Below are positions 54,915 to 62,746 of a DNA stretch of 64,000 nt, piece after piece; the first letter of the stretch is position 1; each line of letters begins with the position of its first letter. Where the stretch lies: assembly GCA_009692585.1 (NCBI GenBank), contig SHYX01000003.1:62001-126000 (forward strand), read 5' to 3'. The DNA is from Myxococcales bacterium. GTDB lineage: Bacteria > Myxococcota > UBA796 > SXON01. The notes under the pieces were generated by a model that did not search any database, had not been told where the DNA came from, and saw nothing but the letters and a program-made list of their open reading frames with translations. A program made the translations under genes and the position numbers.

Positions 54915-55436
54915 TCACTCGGCGATTCCCTCGAGGATCTCGTCCTCCTCCATAGCCAGCACCGCGCGGGACACGTCGTAGGGAAAGCCGGCGCGGCCCA
55001 TCGTCGCGAGGTCCTTCTTGTAGTGTTCACGGCGCTCGTCCCCGCGCCAGGCGCCCAATCGTCGCCGCCGAACGAACGCGCACGCCGCGCTCCGCGTCGG
55101 GTCGACCCCCTCGGCGCGCAGGCTCTCCACGGCGCTCTTGAGCACGTCGGCGCCCAGCCCCTTCGCGCCGAGGCGCGCCCGAACCGCCGCCAGCGACACC
55201 CCCCTCCGGACCAGGGAGCGTACCCGCGAGTCGGCCAGCGCCTGGTCGTCGAGCTGGCCCGCCCCGGCCAGCCGGTCCAGGAGCATCTCCGTCGCCTCGA
55301 TCAAGGCCGGATCGGCGCGGCCGGCACGCCGCAAGAGCACCATGCGCAAGTGCGCCCGCGACGCGACGAACTTACCCAGGTAGGTCCGCGCGTGCGCTTC
55401 GATACTGGCCGGCGTGGAGGGGCGACGCTCGCGCAC
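54915..55436 (-). CDS. recX: RecX family regulatory protein
   Basis: 173 residues. Three-helix repeats: ARTYLGKFVASRAHLRMVLLRRAGRADPALIEATEM, LDRLAGAGQLDDQALADSRVRSLVRRGVSLAAVRARLGAKGLGAD, and ACAFVRRRRLGAWRGDERREHYKKDLATMGRAGFPYDVSRAVL. RecX binds inside the RecA filament groove and blocks its function. recA is not in this window. Size matches. ORF start at 55436 is the first in-frame Met before the family match. Confidence 0.88.
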   Translation of the reverse strand: MRERRPSTPASIEAHARTYLGKFVASRAHLRMVLLRRAGRADPALIEATEMLLDRLAGAGQLDDQALADSRVRSLVRRGVSLAAVRARLGAKGLGADVLKSAVESLRAEGVDPTRSAACAFVRRRRLGAWRGDERREHYKKDLATMGRAGFPYDVSRAVLAMEEDEILEGIAE

Positions 55437-55468
55437 ATGGGGGGCGTATGCCGGCGCCGGCGGGGTGG

Positions 55469-55513
55469 GGTGGAGACCTGCAGGCGCGCGCCCGGGGGTC
55501 CAGGTCCTCCACC
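55469..55513. terminator. GC-rich hairpin between small gene and recX
   Basis: Arms GGTGGAGACCTG (55469-55480) and CAGGTCCTCCACC (55501-55513) pair over 12 bp with one bulge; another CAGGTCTCC follows at 55520-55528, giving an alternative fold. Lies in the 109-bp gap downstream of the small gene on the minus strand. No T run, so a terminator or mRNA leader of recX are both possible. Confidence 0.35.
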
Positions 55514-55545
55514 GGGGTTCAGGTCTCCCAGGTCACCCCGTCCAC

Positions 55546-55737
55546 CTAGCCTTCGCCCCTGAGCTCCCCCAGGACCTCCCGATGCCTCGGGCTGGAAAGG
55601 AAGTCGATCACCCCGGCCAGGGTGGCGGGGTCGATCGTGGCCCCCTCGTCCACCGTGAGCGAAGTGCCCCGGCGGACCAGGACGGCGGTGGCCTTCGGGC
55701 CTCGGAAGGAGTGGAGCGGGATCCTGTCTAACTTCAT
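55546..55737 (-). CDS. Small conserved-looking protein
   Basis: 63 residues. MKLDRIPLHSFRGPKATAVLVRRGTSL, then TVDEGATIDPATLAGVIDFLSSPRHREVLGELRG. Balanced amino-acid use and a helix-turn pattern support a real protein, but I do not know the family. It starts 6 bp after the YXWV gene stop on the same strand. No signal peptide. Confidence 0.5.
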   Translation of the reverse strand: MKLDRIPLHSFRGPKATAVLVRRGTSLTVDEGATIDPATLAGVIDFLSSPRHREVLGELRGEG

Positions 55738-55743
55738 GGGCGA

Positions 55744-56484
55744 CTATTTCGCCGAGCGGCTCTTCTTCCCGGACCTGCCCTCGCTCCCGACGCGGCGGCC
55801 GGTGCTGACGGAGTCGGCGACGCTCGTGCCGGCCGCCTGGCTGCCCACGCTGGCGCTGCGCCCAGTGGTGCGGCGCTCGCTGGCGCTGTCACTCTGGCGC
55901 TGGGAACGGGCGCTGTCCGCCGCCCCGGTGCCGTCGCTCTTGCTCGCGACGCTCCTACCTTCGGAGCGGTCGCCGTCTCGGCGTTCGCGGCGATCCTCGC
56001 GAGTCTCGGCGCGGTCCTCGCCGCGCTCACGGCGGTCCTCGTGGGCCTCCCGGCGGTCCTCGTGGCGCTCCTGGTGATCCTCGCGTGCCTCGTGGCGACT
56101 CTCGGCGCGCTCGTACACCCGGCGAGCGTGACCGTCGTGCCAGTAGCCCTCCGTCCACGCGCCGTAGCGGTAGCCGGGCGGAACCCACGCGTAGCCGCTG
56201 CGGGTGAGCGGGCGCCAGTACCCGTCGATGTAGCTGCGGCCGGACCAGTAGCCGGACACCCAGGCGTAGCCCGAGCGGGAGTAGGACGGGCGCCAGTGAC
56301 CGGGGGTCCAGTCACCCCACGCGTCGTGGCAGCCGCCGACCCAGACCCAACCCGTGCGATGCGCTGGCACCCAGTGGGGGGACCACGCGTCGACGGCGAA
56401 GGGCAGCGACACCGAGACGTAGACCCCGGCGTCGGCGGGGGAGCTTCCGAAGAGGGCGAGGGCGAGGGCGAGGGTGCTGAGCAT
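55744..56484 (-). CDS. Secreted Tyr/Trp-rich repeat protein (YXWV/WxxGxW type)
   Basis: 246 residues. Signal peptide MLSTLALALALFGSSPADA. Mature residues 20-120 carry about four WxxG.W-style repeats (HRTGWVWVGGCHDAWGDWTPGHW, SGYAWVSGYWSGRSYIDGYW, SGYAWVPPGYRYGAW). The following 120 residues are almost all charged helix (RHEAREDHQERHEDRREAHED), then a Ser/Ala-rich tail ending GKKSRSAK. WxxGxW repeat proteins are envelope components of unclear role in proteobacteria. A very long charged helix could span the periplasm. Confidence 0.8.
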   Translation of the reverse strand: MLSTLALALALFGSSPADAGVYVSVSLPFAVDAWSPHWVPAHRTGWVWVGGCHDAWGDWTPGHWRPSYSRSGYAWVSGYWSGRSYIDGYWRPLTRSGYAWVPPGYRYGAWTEGYWHDGHARRVYERAESRHEAREDHQERHEDRREAHEDRRERGEDRAETREDRRERRDGDRSEGRSVASKSDGTGAADSARSQRQSDSASERRTTGRSASVGSQAAGTSVADSVSTGRRVGSEGRSGKKSRSAK

Positions 56485-56550
56485 CGTGCGTTCTCCTGGT
56501 GCTGATACGCGCGGCCTCCCCGCCGCATTCGACCCTCGGTGCGGACGCGC

Positions 56551-57882
56551 CTACCCCGACGCCCCCGTCACCCACGTCAGCCTTTCCAGAAAGCCAGGGT
56601 AGCTGGTGTCAATCGACGCCGTCTCACTCAGAGCCACGCGCCGGAAAAGCCCCGCGATGGAAAAGGCCATCGCGATGCGATGATCGCCATGGGTCTCGAT
56701 GAGCGCGGTGCCACCAGCCTGGCCGCGCCCTCCCCGCACCACGAAGCCGTCGGGGCCAGCATCGGCGGCCACGCCCATCGCGCGGAGGCCGGCGACCACC
56801 GCAGCGACCCGGTCGCTCTCCTTCACGCGCAGCTCCGCGGCGTCGCGGACCACGGTGTCCCCCTCGGCGAAGGCGGCGGCGATGGCGAGGATGGGCAGCT
56901 CGTCGATGAGCGTGGGCACCTCGCCACCGCCGATCTCGACCCCGCGTAGGCCCGCTGCGCTCACCGTCACGTTCGCGATCGGTTCGATCCCGCCGAGCGG
57001 CTCGATCTGCACGTCGGCGCCCATGCGACGGAGCACCTCGAGCACGCCGGTGCGGGTCGGATTGACCCCCACGCCCTCGATGGTCAGCGACACCCCCGCC
57101 ACGGCGGCGGCGACGAACCAGAAGGCGGCGCTGGAGATGTCTCCCGGCACCACGATGTCCGCCGCGTACAGGGTGGCGCGTGAAACGGTGAGCCGGGTGC
57201 CGCCGTCCGCGCCGACACACTGGAGCGGAGCCCCCATCCCGCGCAGCATCCGCTCGGTGTGATCGCGGGTGGGCGTGGGCTCGGTCCAGGACGTCTCTCC
57301 GTCGGCGGCGAGCCCCGCCAAGAGCACCGCCGACTTGACCTGGGCGCTGGCGACCTGGGCGCGGAAGTGGCCCCCGCGAAGCGGTGCCGCCACCACGGTG
57401 ATCGGCAAGGTGACGCCGCCCTCACAGCGTGCGCCCATCGCCGCCAGCGGCCCGAGGACGCGCTGCATGGGGCGTCGCGACAGAGAAGGGTCGCCGACCA
57501 GCGTGGCGCCGGCGCGCGGCGCCAGCGCTCCGAGAAGCAGGCGCGCGGTGGTACCGGAATTCCCACACTCGATCCGCCCCGCGTCGCGCCAGGCGCCGCC
57601 GGTTACGAAAACGTCACCCCCGCGCCGCTCCACCCGTGCGCCGACCTGCGCGACCGCCACCGCGGTCCGACCGACGTCCTCTGCATCGAGCAGCCCCCGG
57701 ATCCGGGTGGTTCCCTCGGCCATCGCGCCGAGGAGCAGGGCTCGATGGGAGACGCTCTTGTCGCCCGGCACGGGGAAGCGGAGACCGGCGCGGAGGGGCA
57801 CCGCCAAGGCTACCCCGGTGCCCGCACCCGCGGGGTGGCCATCTCCGCTTGCGGCCTGTGCGTCGTCGCTACGCGGCATCAC
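56551..57882 (-). CDS. aroA: 3-phosphoshikimate 1-carboxyvinyltransferase (EPSP synthase)
   Basis: 443 residues. AroA makes EPSP from shikimate-3-phosphate and PEP for aromatic amino acids. Motifs: PGDKSVSHRALLLGAMAEG, ECGNSGTTARLLLGAL, SLSRRPMQRVLGPLAAMGA, SAQVKSAVLLAGL, PTRDHTERML, DISSAAFWF, DELPILAIAAAFAEG, ELRVKESDR and TIETHGDHRIAMAFS-like (ALIETHGDHRIAM). The GNSGTT and RDHTERML forms are those of class II enzymes rather than E. coli-type (GNAGTA). Full length. Follows accA with a 77-bp spacing. Confidence 0.97.
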   Translation of the reverse strand: MMPRSDDAQAASGDGHPAGAGTGVALAVPLRAGLRFPVPGDKSVSHRALLLGAMAEGTTRIRGLLDAEDVGRTAVAVAQVGARVERRGGDVFVTGGAWRDAGRIECGNSGTTARLLLGALAPRAGATLVGDPSLSRRPMQRVLGPLAAMGARCEGGVTLPITVVAAPLRGGHFRAQVASAQVKSAVLLAGLAADGETSWTEPTPTRDHTERMLRGMGAPLQCVGADGGTRLTVSRATLYAADIVVPGDISSAAFWFVAAAVAGVSLTIEGVGVNPTRTGVLEVLRRMGADVQIEPLGGIEPIANVTVSAAGLRGVEIGGGEVPTLIDELPILAIAAAFAEGDTVVRDAAELRVKESDRVAAVVAGLRAMGVAADAGPDGFVVRGGRGQAGGTALIETHGDHRIAMAFSIAGLFRRVALSETASIDTSYPGFLERLTWVTGASG

Positions 57883-57959
57883 CGACGCCTACGTCAATCA
57901 GGTTTATTCTGAGGCGCCCGAGACCAACGTACGCTTGGATTGCGACGGCCCGTAGCCCC

Positions 57960-58922
57960 CTACTCCCCGCGATCGTCGATGGCGCCGAGCTTGCGGAAGC
58001 GGTCGTACCGCTGCGCGGTGAGCTCCTCAGGGGATAGCGCACACAGCACGTCGAGCTCGATCTGGACCGCGTCCCCGAGGGAACGCACGGTTTCCTCCGG
58101 GCAACGGTGGGCGCCACCCGCGGGTTCAGGGACCAGGGAGTCGGCGACGCCGAGGCGCAGGCAGTCCTCCGCGGTGAGCTTCAGCGCCTCGGCGGCGCGG
58201 GGCGCTTCGGCCCGGTCGCGCCACAGGATCGCGGCACAGCCTTCCGGCGAGATGACCGAATACGTGGAATTTTCGAGCATCAGCACGCGGTTGCCGACGC
58301 CCAGCGCCAGGGCACCGCCGCTGCCGCCTTCCCCGATGACACAGCAGACCACCGGCACGCGGAGGGTGGCCATCTCCATGATGTTGCGCGCGATGGCCTC
58401 GGCCTGCCCGCGCGCCTCGGCGTCGAGCCCCGGGTAGGCACCGGGGGTGTCGATGAGGGTGACGATCGGCAAACCGAAGCGCTCGGCCAGGCGCATCAGC
58501 CGCAGCGCCTTGCGGTAGCCGTCCGGCAGCGCCATCCCGAAATTGCGCACCACGTTTTCTTTGGTGGTGCGGCCCTTCTGGTGACCGATCAGCACGATCG
58601 GACGGCCGCGGAAGTTGCCGAGCAAGCCGACGATGGCCGGGTCGTCGTGACCGGCACGATCGCCGTGGAGTTCGTCCGCCTCGGTCAGCCAGTCCGCCGC
58701 GTAGTCCAGCGTGTACGGCCGGTTGGGATGCCGGCTCAGGAGCGTGCGCTGCCAGGGGCTGAGATTGGCCAGGATCTGCCGCTGAAGCGCGTCAGCCTGC
58801 CGTTGCAGCTCACGAATCGACGCGCCAAGGTCGAGCCCGTTGGCCACCTCGGTCGTCTGCAAGAGCTCGATGCGGCGTCGAAGCTCGACGAGGGGGCGTT
58901 CGAAATCGAGGACGAGTTCCAT
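57960..58922 (-). CDS. accA: Acetyl-CoA carboxylase carboxyltransferase, alpha subunit
   Basis: 320 residues from ATG 58922, matching E. coli AccA (319). MELVLDFERPLVELRRRIELLQ, RHPNRPYTLDYAADWL, LHGDRAGHDDPAIVGLLGNFRGRPIVLIGHQKGR, ERFGLPIVTLIDTPGAYPG, IGEGGSGGALALGVGNRVLMLENSTYSVISPEGCAAILW. AccA with AccD transfers carboxyl from biotin to acetyl-CoA. accD is not in this window. The longer frame to 58943 adds MLIPGGP, which is less likely. Divergent from TM2 gene. Confidence 0.96.
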   Translation of the reverse strand: MELVLDFERPLVELRRRIELLQTTEVANGLDLGASIRELQRQADALQRQILANLSPWQRTLLSRHPNRPYTLDYAADWLTEADELHGDRAGHDDPAIVGLLGNFRGRPIVLIGHQKGRTTKENVVRNFGMALPDGYRKALRLMRLAERFGLPIVTLIDTPGAYPGLDAEARGQAEAIARNIMEMATLRVPVVCCVIGEGGSGGALALGVGNRVLMLENSTYSVISPEGCAAILWRDRAEAPRAAEALKLTAEDCLRLGVADSLVPEPAGGAHRCPEETVRSLGDAVQIELDVLCALSPEELTAQRYDRFRKLGAIDDRGE

Positions 58923-59033
58923 CGGGCCGCCGGGTATCAACAAATGGGGCTGGGGGCTCTCCGGCCGACGCCGTGTCGGCGGGGCTGACCAACGACAACC
59001 ACGTGTGGTAGGCTCGCCCCCCCAGGAGTTGCC

Positions 59034-59354
59034 ATGGCGGACACCGTCGAGTTCGAGATGATGCAGTGGATCCGAACCCTCCCCGAGGACAAGCGTGCCT
59101 TCCCACAGATGATGTACTTGCAGCAGCGCAAGGACCCGAGCACCGCCCTGGGGCTCTCACTCCTCTTTTTCGTAGGCTTCGCGGGCGTCGGACGCATCTA
59201 CGTCGGAGATGTCGGCTACGGCATCGCGATGTTCCTGCTCAGTTGGGCCACGTGCGGCATCTGGACCATCGTCGATCTCTTCCTGATCTCCGGGGCGACA
59301 GAACGCACGAATCGGGAAGTGTTGGCGCGGATCCGTATGACGACAGCCGACTGA
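59034..59354 (+). CDS. TM2 domain protein
   Basis: 106 residues. After a polar head with PEDKRAFPQMMYLQQRKDP, two membrane helices with a short turn carry the TM2 pattern: LSLLFFVGFAGVGRIYVGDVGYGIAMFLLSWATCGIWTIVDLFLI. A good AGGAG ribosome site is 6 bp upstream of ATG 59034. Function not known; TM2 proteins are small inner-membrane proteins. It is the first gene of the plus-strand run with the hexapeptide protein and GT2. Confidence 0.88.
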   Translation: MADTVEFEMMQWIRTLPEDKRAFPQMMYLQQRKDPSTALGLSLLFFVGFAGVGRIYVGDVGYGIAMFLLSWATCGIWTIVDLFLISGATERTNREVLARIRMTTAD

Positions 59355-59359
59355 GTCCG

Positions 59360-60568
59360 GTGCCCCGCCCCCGCCGGGTCCTGCGCGTGGCCACCGGCGG
59401 CGTGATCGCGCCCTGGAACACGCCGGTGGGAGCCGTCCGCATCCTCGGGACACCCCTCGCCGCGCGACAGGCGTCGGTGCTGTCGCGACTTGGACTGTCG
59501 ATCGACGGCGAGGTGGCGCCGGAGGACGTCGGCAAGGAGGCCGACACCCTCTACCTGGACGACGACGTCGACCTCGCCGCGGGAACGCTGCGCACCTGGC
59601 TCAAGAACGCCGGGGCCGGCACGCGGATGGCGATCGTCGAGAGACCGCCCCGCGTCGGCGAGCTGGAGGTGGAGCCCCAGGCCTGGTTCCGCGACGGCGA
59701 GGTCACCGAGGCCGCGCTCCCGGGCGCGACGCCGGTGCGCCTGTGCGGGGTGCGCTGGGGAGACGGCGTCCGACCGGTGCAGGTGTTGCCGCTGGGCTTC
59801 GCCGGCCGCAGCCAACTGCCCGGACCCTTCGGCGCCGGACAGGCCCTGGATTGGGCGGTGGACGTGAGGACCGCGGTGACCGTTCGCCATTGGGTACACC
59901 TGCTCCGCGCGTCGTACGCGGCGTTGGGCGTGGCGATCTGGGAGCGGCTGCTCCTGCGCCCGTGGGCGCCCCTGTGGAGTTGGATGCGCTCGCCGCTGCG
60001 GCCGCGATTCTCGGTCGTCGGCCGCCGCTGCAAGGTCCATCCCACCGCGATCCTGGAGGGCTGCATCCTCGGCGACGACGTCCACGTCGGTCCGTACAGC
60101 GTGCTCCGCGGCTGCTGGGTGGGCGACGGCACGCACGTCGAGGACCACGTCACCGCCCGCCTGTCTTCGATCGGGCCCCACGCCCACGTCGGCAACTACT
60201 CGATGTTCAACCTTTCGGTCATCGGGCAACGCTCCAGCGTCGGCCACATCGGCGCGCAGGTGTGCGCGATCGGCGACGACTGCTTTGTCAGCACCTTCGC
60301 CACCTTGCACGACCTGAACCTGCGCGGCAACGTGAAGGTCCGGTGGGGGGAGCGGGTGCTCGACAGCGGCGTCCCCTTCCTTGGGGTCGCGCTCGGCCAT
60401 GGCGTGAAGCTGGGGGCCGGTGTGACCATCGCGTCCGGTCGCGACGTGCCCAACGGCGTGCGGGTGGTGGCCGAAGGCGCGGTCGCGAGGATCCCCGCCG
60501 ACCTGCAACCGGGCGACTACCACGTGTCGGCCGGGCGCCTCGTCCGGGACGAACCGCGTGACGGGTAA
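59360..60568 (+). CDS. Left-handed beta-helix (hexapeptide) transferase-like protein
   Basis: 402 residues from GTG 59360, 5 bp after the TM2 stop. The N-terminal half (1-190) has a nucleotidyltransferase-like alpha/beta look (LGTPLAARQASVLSRLGLSID, EVEPQAWFRDGEV) but no clear MobA/GlmU sugar-nucleotide motif. Residues about 220-390 are hexapeptide repeats (VHPTAILEGCILGDDVHVGPYSVLRGCWVGDGTHVEDHVTARLS, IGQRSSVGHIGAQVCAIGDDCFVST), typical of acyltransferases or the GlmU C-terminus. It overlaps the GT2 start by 11 bp. Likely modifies a sugar or lipid intermediate used by the neighbour. Confidence 0.8.
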   Translation: MPRPRRVLRVATGGVIAPWNTPVGAVRILGTPLAARQASVLSRLGLSIDGEVAPEDVGKEADTLYLDDDVDLAAGTLRTWLKNAGAGTRMAIVERPPRVGELEVEPQAWFRDGEVTEAALPGATPVRLCGVRWGDGVRPVQVLPLGFAGRSQLPGPFGAGQALDWAVDVRTAVTVRHWVHLLRASYAALGVAIWERLLLRPWAPLWSWMRSPLRPRFSVVGRRCKVHPTAILEGCILGDDVHVGPYSVLRGCWVGDGTHVEDHVTARLSSIGPHAHVGNYSMFNLSVIGQRSSVGHIGAQVCAIGDDCFVSTFATLHDLNLRGNVKVRWGERVLDSGVPFLGVALGHGVKLGAGVTIASGRDVPNGVRVVAEGAVARIPADLQPGDYHVSAGRLVRDEPRDG

Positions 60569-61754
60569 CGAAGTCGGCTTCTGGCTGGTGGCGGGAGGGG
60601 GCGCGCTGTTCCGGTTGCGCGCGGCGCAACGCATCGCCGAGGTGCTGTCGCCTCGGTGGCGCCTGCTTCCCGGAGGACGTGATCTGGCCGATCCGTCGCT
60701 ACGCGTGAGCGTGTGCATCCCCGCGCGCGACGAGGCGGCGGTCATCGACCGGGTGCTAGCGTCGTTGGACGCGCAGGACCACGCCGACACCGAGGTCATC
60801 GTGTGTGACGATCGCTCCAGCGACGACACCGGGGAACGCGCGCGCGCCCACCGTTGCCGGGTGATCGAGGGCACCGAGCCGCCGGCGGGCTGGCTCGGCA
60901 AGCAGTGGGCGCTCCAGACGGCGGCGGCCGCGGCCACCGGCGAGCTCCTCTGCTTCGCCGACGCCGACACCTGGCACCATCCCGCCGCCCTGCGCACCTG
61001 CGCGGCCGAGATGGAGCGCGATCGGCTCGATGTCCTGGTCGTGGTCGGCGGCCAGGCGCTCGGCACCTGGTCCGAGCGGCTGGTCATGCCGATGTTCTGG
61101 ACCGCTCTCCTGAGTTTTCTGGACGTGCGGCGCGCTGAGGACCCCGAGCGTCCCCACGACGCGATGGGAAACGGCCAGTTCTGGTTGGTCCGGAGGGCGG
61201 CCTACGATCGCATCGGCGGCCATGAGCGGGTCAAGGACCGGCTCGCCGAGGACGTCGCCATCGTTCGCGCGCTCAAGGCCGATGGAGCCCGCTATCGGCT
61301 ACGCTTCGGTCCCACCCTGACCGCCACGCGCATGTACACCGGATTCGGCTCCTTGTGGCGCGGCTTTCAAAAGAACGCCGCCGTCGTGGACCCGGCGCAG
61401 CCCGTGCTGTCGGCGGTGCTGACGCTGGTGGCGGTGATGCTGCTCGTCCAGGCCGAGTTGTGGCCCTGGCTGGTCCTGGGGCTGGCGCCCACCGCAGGGG
61501 GGCTGTGGGCGCATCCGCTGACGATCGTGCTCGCCGCGGCCCAGGCGGGAGCGCTCATCCACGGACGCGCGTCGCTGTACAGGAGCGTTTGCGACGCCGC
61601 GTCGGGCGCGACGCTGTCTCGGTCGGCGTGGCTCTATCTGGCGCAACCGTTTGGCGCGATCATCGGGATGGCGGCGATCCTCAACTCGATGCAAGCGCAG
61701 CTTCGGGGCGCCACCCTCTGGAAGGGGCGCCGGGTGCGCGGGAGGAGCCTGTGA
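60558..61754 (+). CDS. Family 2 glycosyltransferase, membrane-bound
   Basis: 398 residues. A GT-A domain (about 45-280) with VCIPARDEAAVIDRVLASLDAQDH, EVIVCDDRSSDDTGERAR, GWLGKQWALQTAAAAATGELLCFADADTWHHP (DxD as DAD), and EDVAIVRALK for the catalytic acid loop. Then three C-terminal membrane helices (ALTLVAVMLLVQAELWPWLVL, GLWAHPLTIVLAAAQAG, AWLYLAQPFGAIIGMAAIL). The PAGWLGKQWA block resembles carotenoid/hopanoid-type GT2 (CrtQ or HpnI-like). Likely makes a lipid-linked sugar. Confidence 0.88.
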   Translation: MTGNEVGFWLVAGGGALFRLRAAQRIAEVLSPRWRLLPGGRDLADPSLRVSVCIPARDEAAVIDRVLASLDAQDHADTEVIVCDDRSSDDTGERARAHRCRVIEGTEPPAGWLGKQWALQTAAAAATGELLCFADADTWHHPAALRTCAAEMERDRLDVLVVVGGQALGTWSERLVMPMFWTALLSFLDVRRAEDPERPHDAMGNGQFWLVRRAAYDRIGGHERVKDRLAEDVAIVRALKADGARYRLRFGPTLTATRMYTGFGSLWRGFQKNAAVVDPAQPVLSAVLTLVAVMLLVQAELWPWLVLGLAPTAGGLWAHPLTIVLAAAQAGALIHGRASLYRSVCDAASGATLSRSAWLYLAQPFGAIIGMAAILNSMQAQLRGATLWKGRRVRGRSL

Positions 61755-62602
61755 AGCCGCTGGTGATCACCGGCCCCACGGCCGCCGGAAAGTCCTCGCT
61801 CGCCCTGGCGATCGCCGAGCAGTTCGGGGCGACCGTCGTCGCGATGGACGCCATGACCGTCTACCGGGGAATGGACATCGGCACGGCCAAGCCCACTCGC
61901 GACGAGCAACGGCGCGTCGTCCACCGTGGCCTCGACCTGCGCGACCCGACCGAGAGCTTCGCCGCCGCGGACTTCGTCGCCGTCGCCGAGACAGCGCTGG
62001 CCGAGGGTGGCCCCGTCGTCGTGTGCGGTGGGGCTCCGTTCTACCTTCGTGCGTTCCTGGACGGGCTGGTCCCTGCACCGCCTGCCGACCCGGACTTGCG
62101 GGCTCGGCTGGCGACGCTGCCCGACCCGTGGAGCGCCCTGACGCGGGTGGACCCGGTGCTCGCCGCCCGTCTTCACCCCAACGACCGGGTGCGCATCGTG
62201 CGCGGGCTGGAGGTACACGCGCTCACCGGGACGCCGCTCTCCACCCTGCACGCCGCGGATCAGCCGGCACGCCGCTCGTGCGAGGTGATCTGGGTCGATC
62301 ACCCCGACCTGAACCAGCGCATCGACGCCCGGGTGCTGGCGATGATGGAGGCCGGGTATGTCCAGGAGGTCGCCGGACTCCTGGACAGCGGCGTGCCGCG
62401 CGACTGCAAGCCGATGCTGTCGCTCGGGTACTCCCACCTCGCAGGCCACCTGCTCGACGGCCTGCCGCTGGACGAGGCGGTCCGGCTGACGCAGCGGGCG
62501 AGTCGGCAATTCGCAAGAAAGCAGCGTACCTTTTTACGGAGCCTCGGCTTCCAGCCCGGCGGGGACGCGGCGGCGGCGGCGGCGGCCACCTTTCGGGGGT
62601 GA
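61751..62602 (+). CDS. miaA: tRNA dimethylallyltransferase
   Basis: 283 residues from GTG 61751 (GTGA overlap with the GT2 stop, strong GGAGGAG 3-4 bp upstream). MiaA prenylates A37 of tRNAs reading UNN codons. P-loop ITGPTAAGKSS, DAMTVYRGMDIGTAKPTRDE, VVCGGAPFYLRAFLDGL and HPNDRVRIVRGLEVHALTGTPLS, then LSLGYSHLAGHL and FARKQRTFLRSL. Slightly short (family about 300). The end is a run of Ala codons. Confidence 0.95.
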   Translation: MKPLVITGPTAAGKSSLALAIAEQFGATVVAMDAMTVYRGMDIGTAKPTRDEQRRVVHRGLDLRDPTESFAAADFVAVAETALAEGGPVVVCGGAPFYLRAFLDGLVPAPPADPDLRARLATLPDPWSALTRVDPVLAARLHPNDRVRIVRGLEVHALTGTPLSTLHAADQPARRSCEVIWVDHPDLNQRIDARVLAMMEAGYVQEVAGLLDSGVPRDCKPMLSLGYSHLAGHLLDGLPLDEAVRLTQRASRQFARKQRTFLRSLGFQPGGDAAAAAAATFRG

Positions 62603-62746
62603 TTGACGACCGCCGACGGCCGAGCCTGGGCCGGCACCCCACCCCGATCCCGTGCGCGACCCTGCCCGCCCCAGGGGTCCGCCGCCGGGTCCGACGAACC
62701 GGGGGGTCCCAGCGCGCTGCCGCCAGACCCGCGGCCTCATATCATA

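Noticed and set aside
59216..61087. 623-residue minus-strand frame
   Set aside because: Shadow of the hexapeptide protein and GT2, which have clear motifs on the plus strand.
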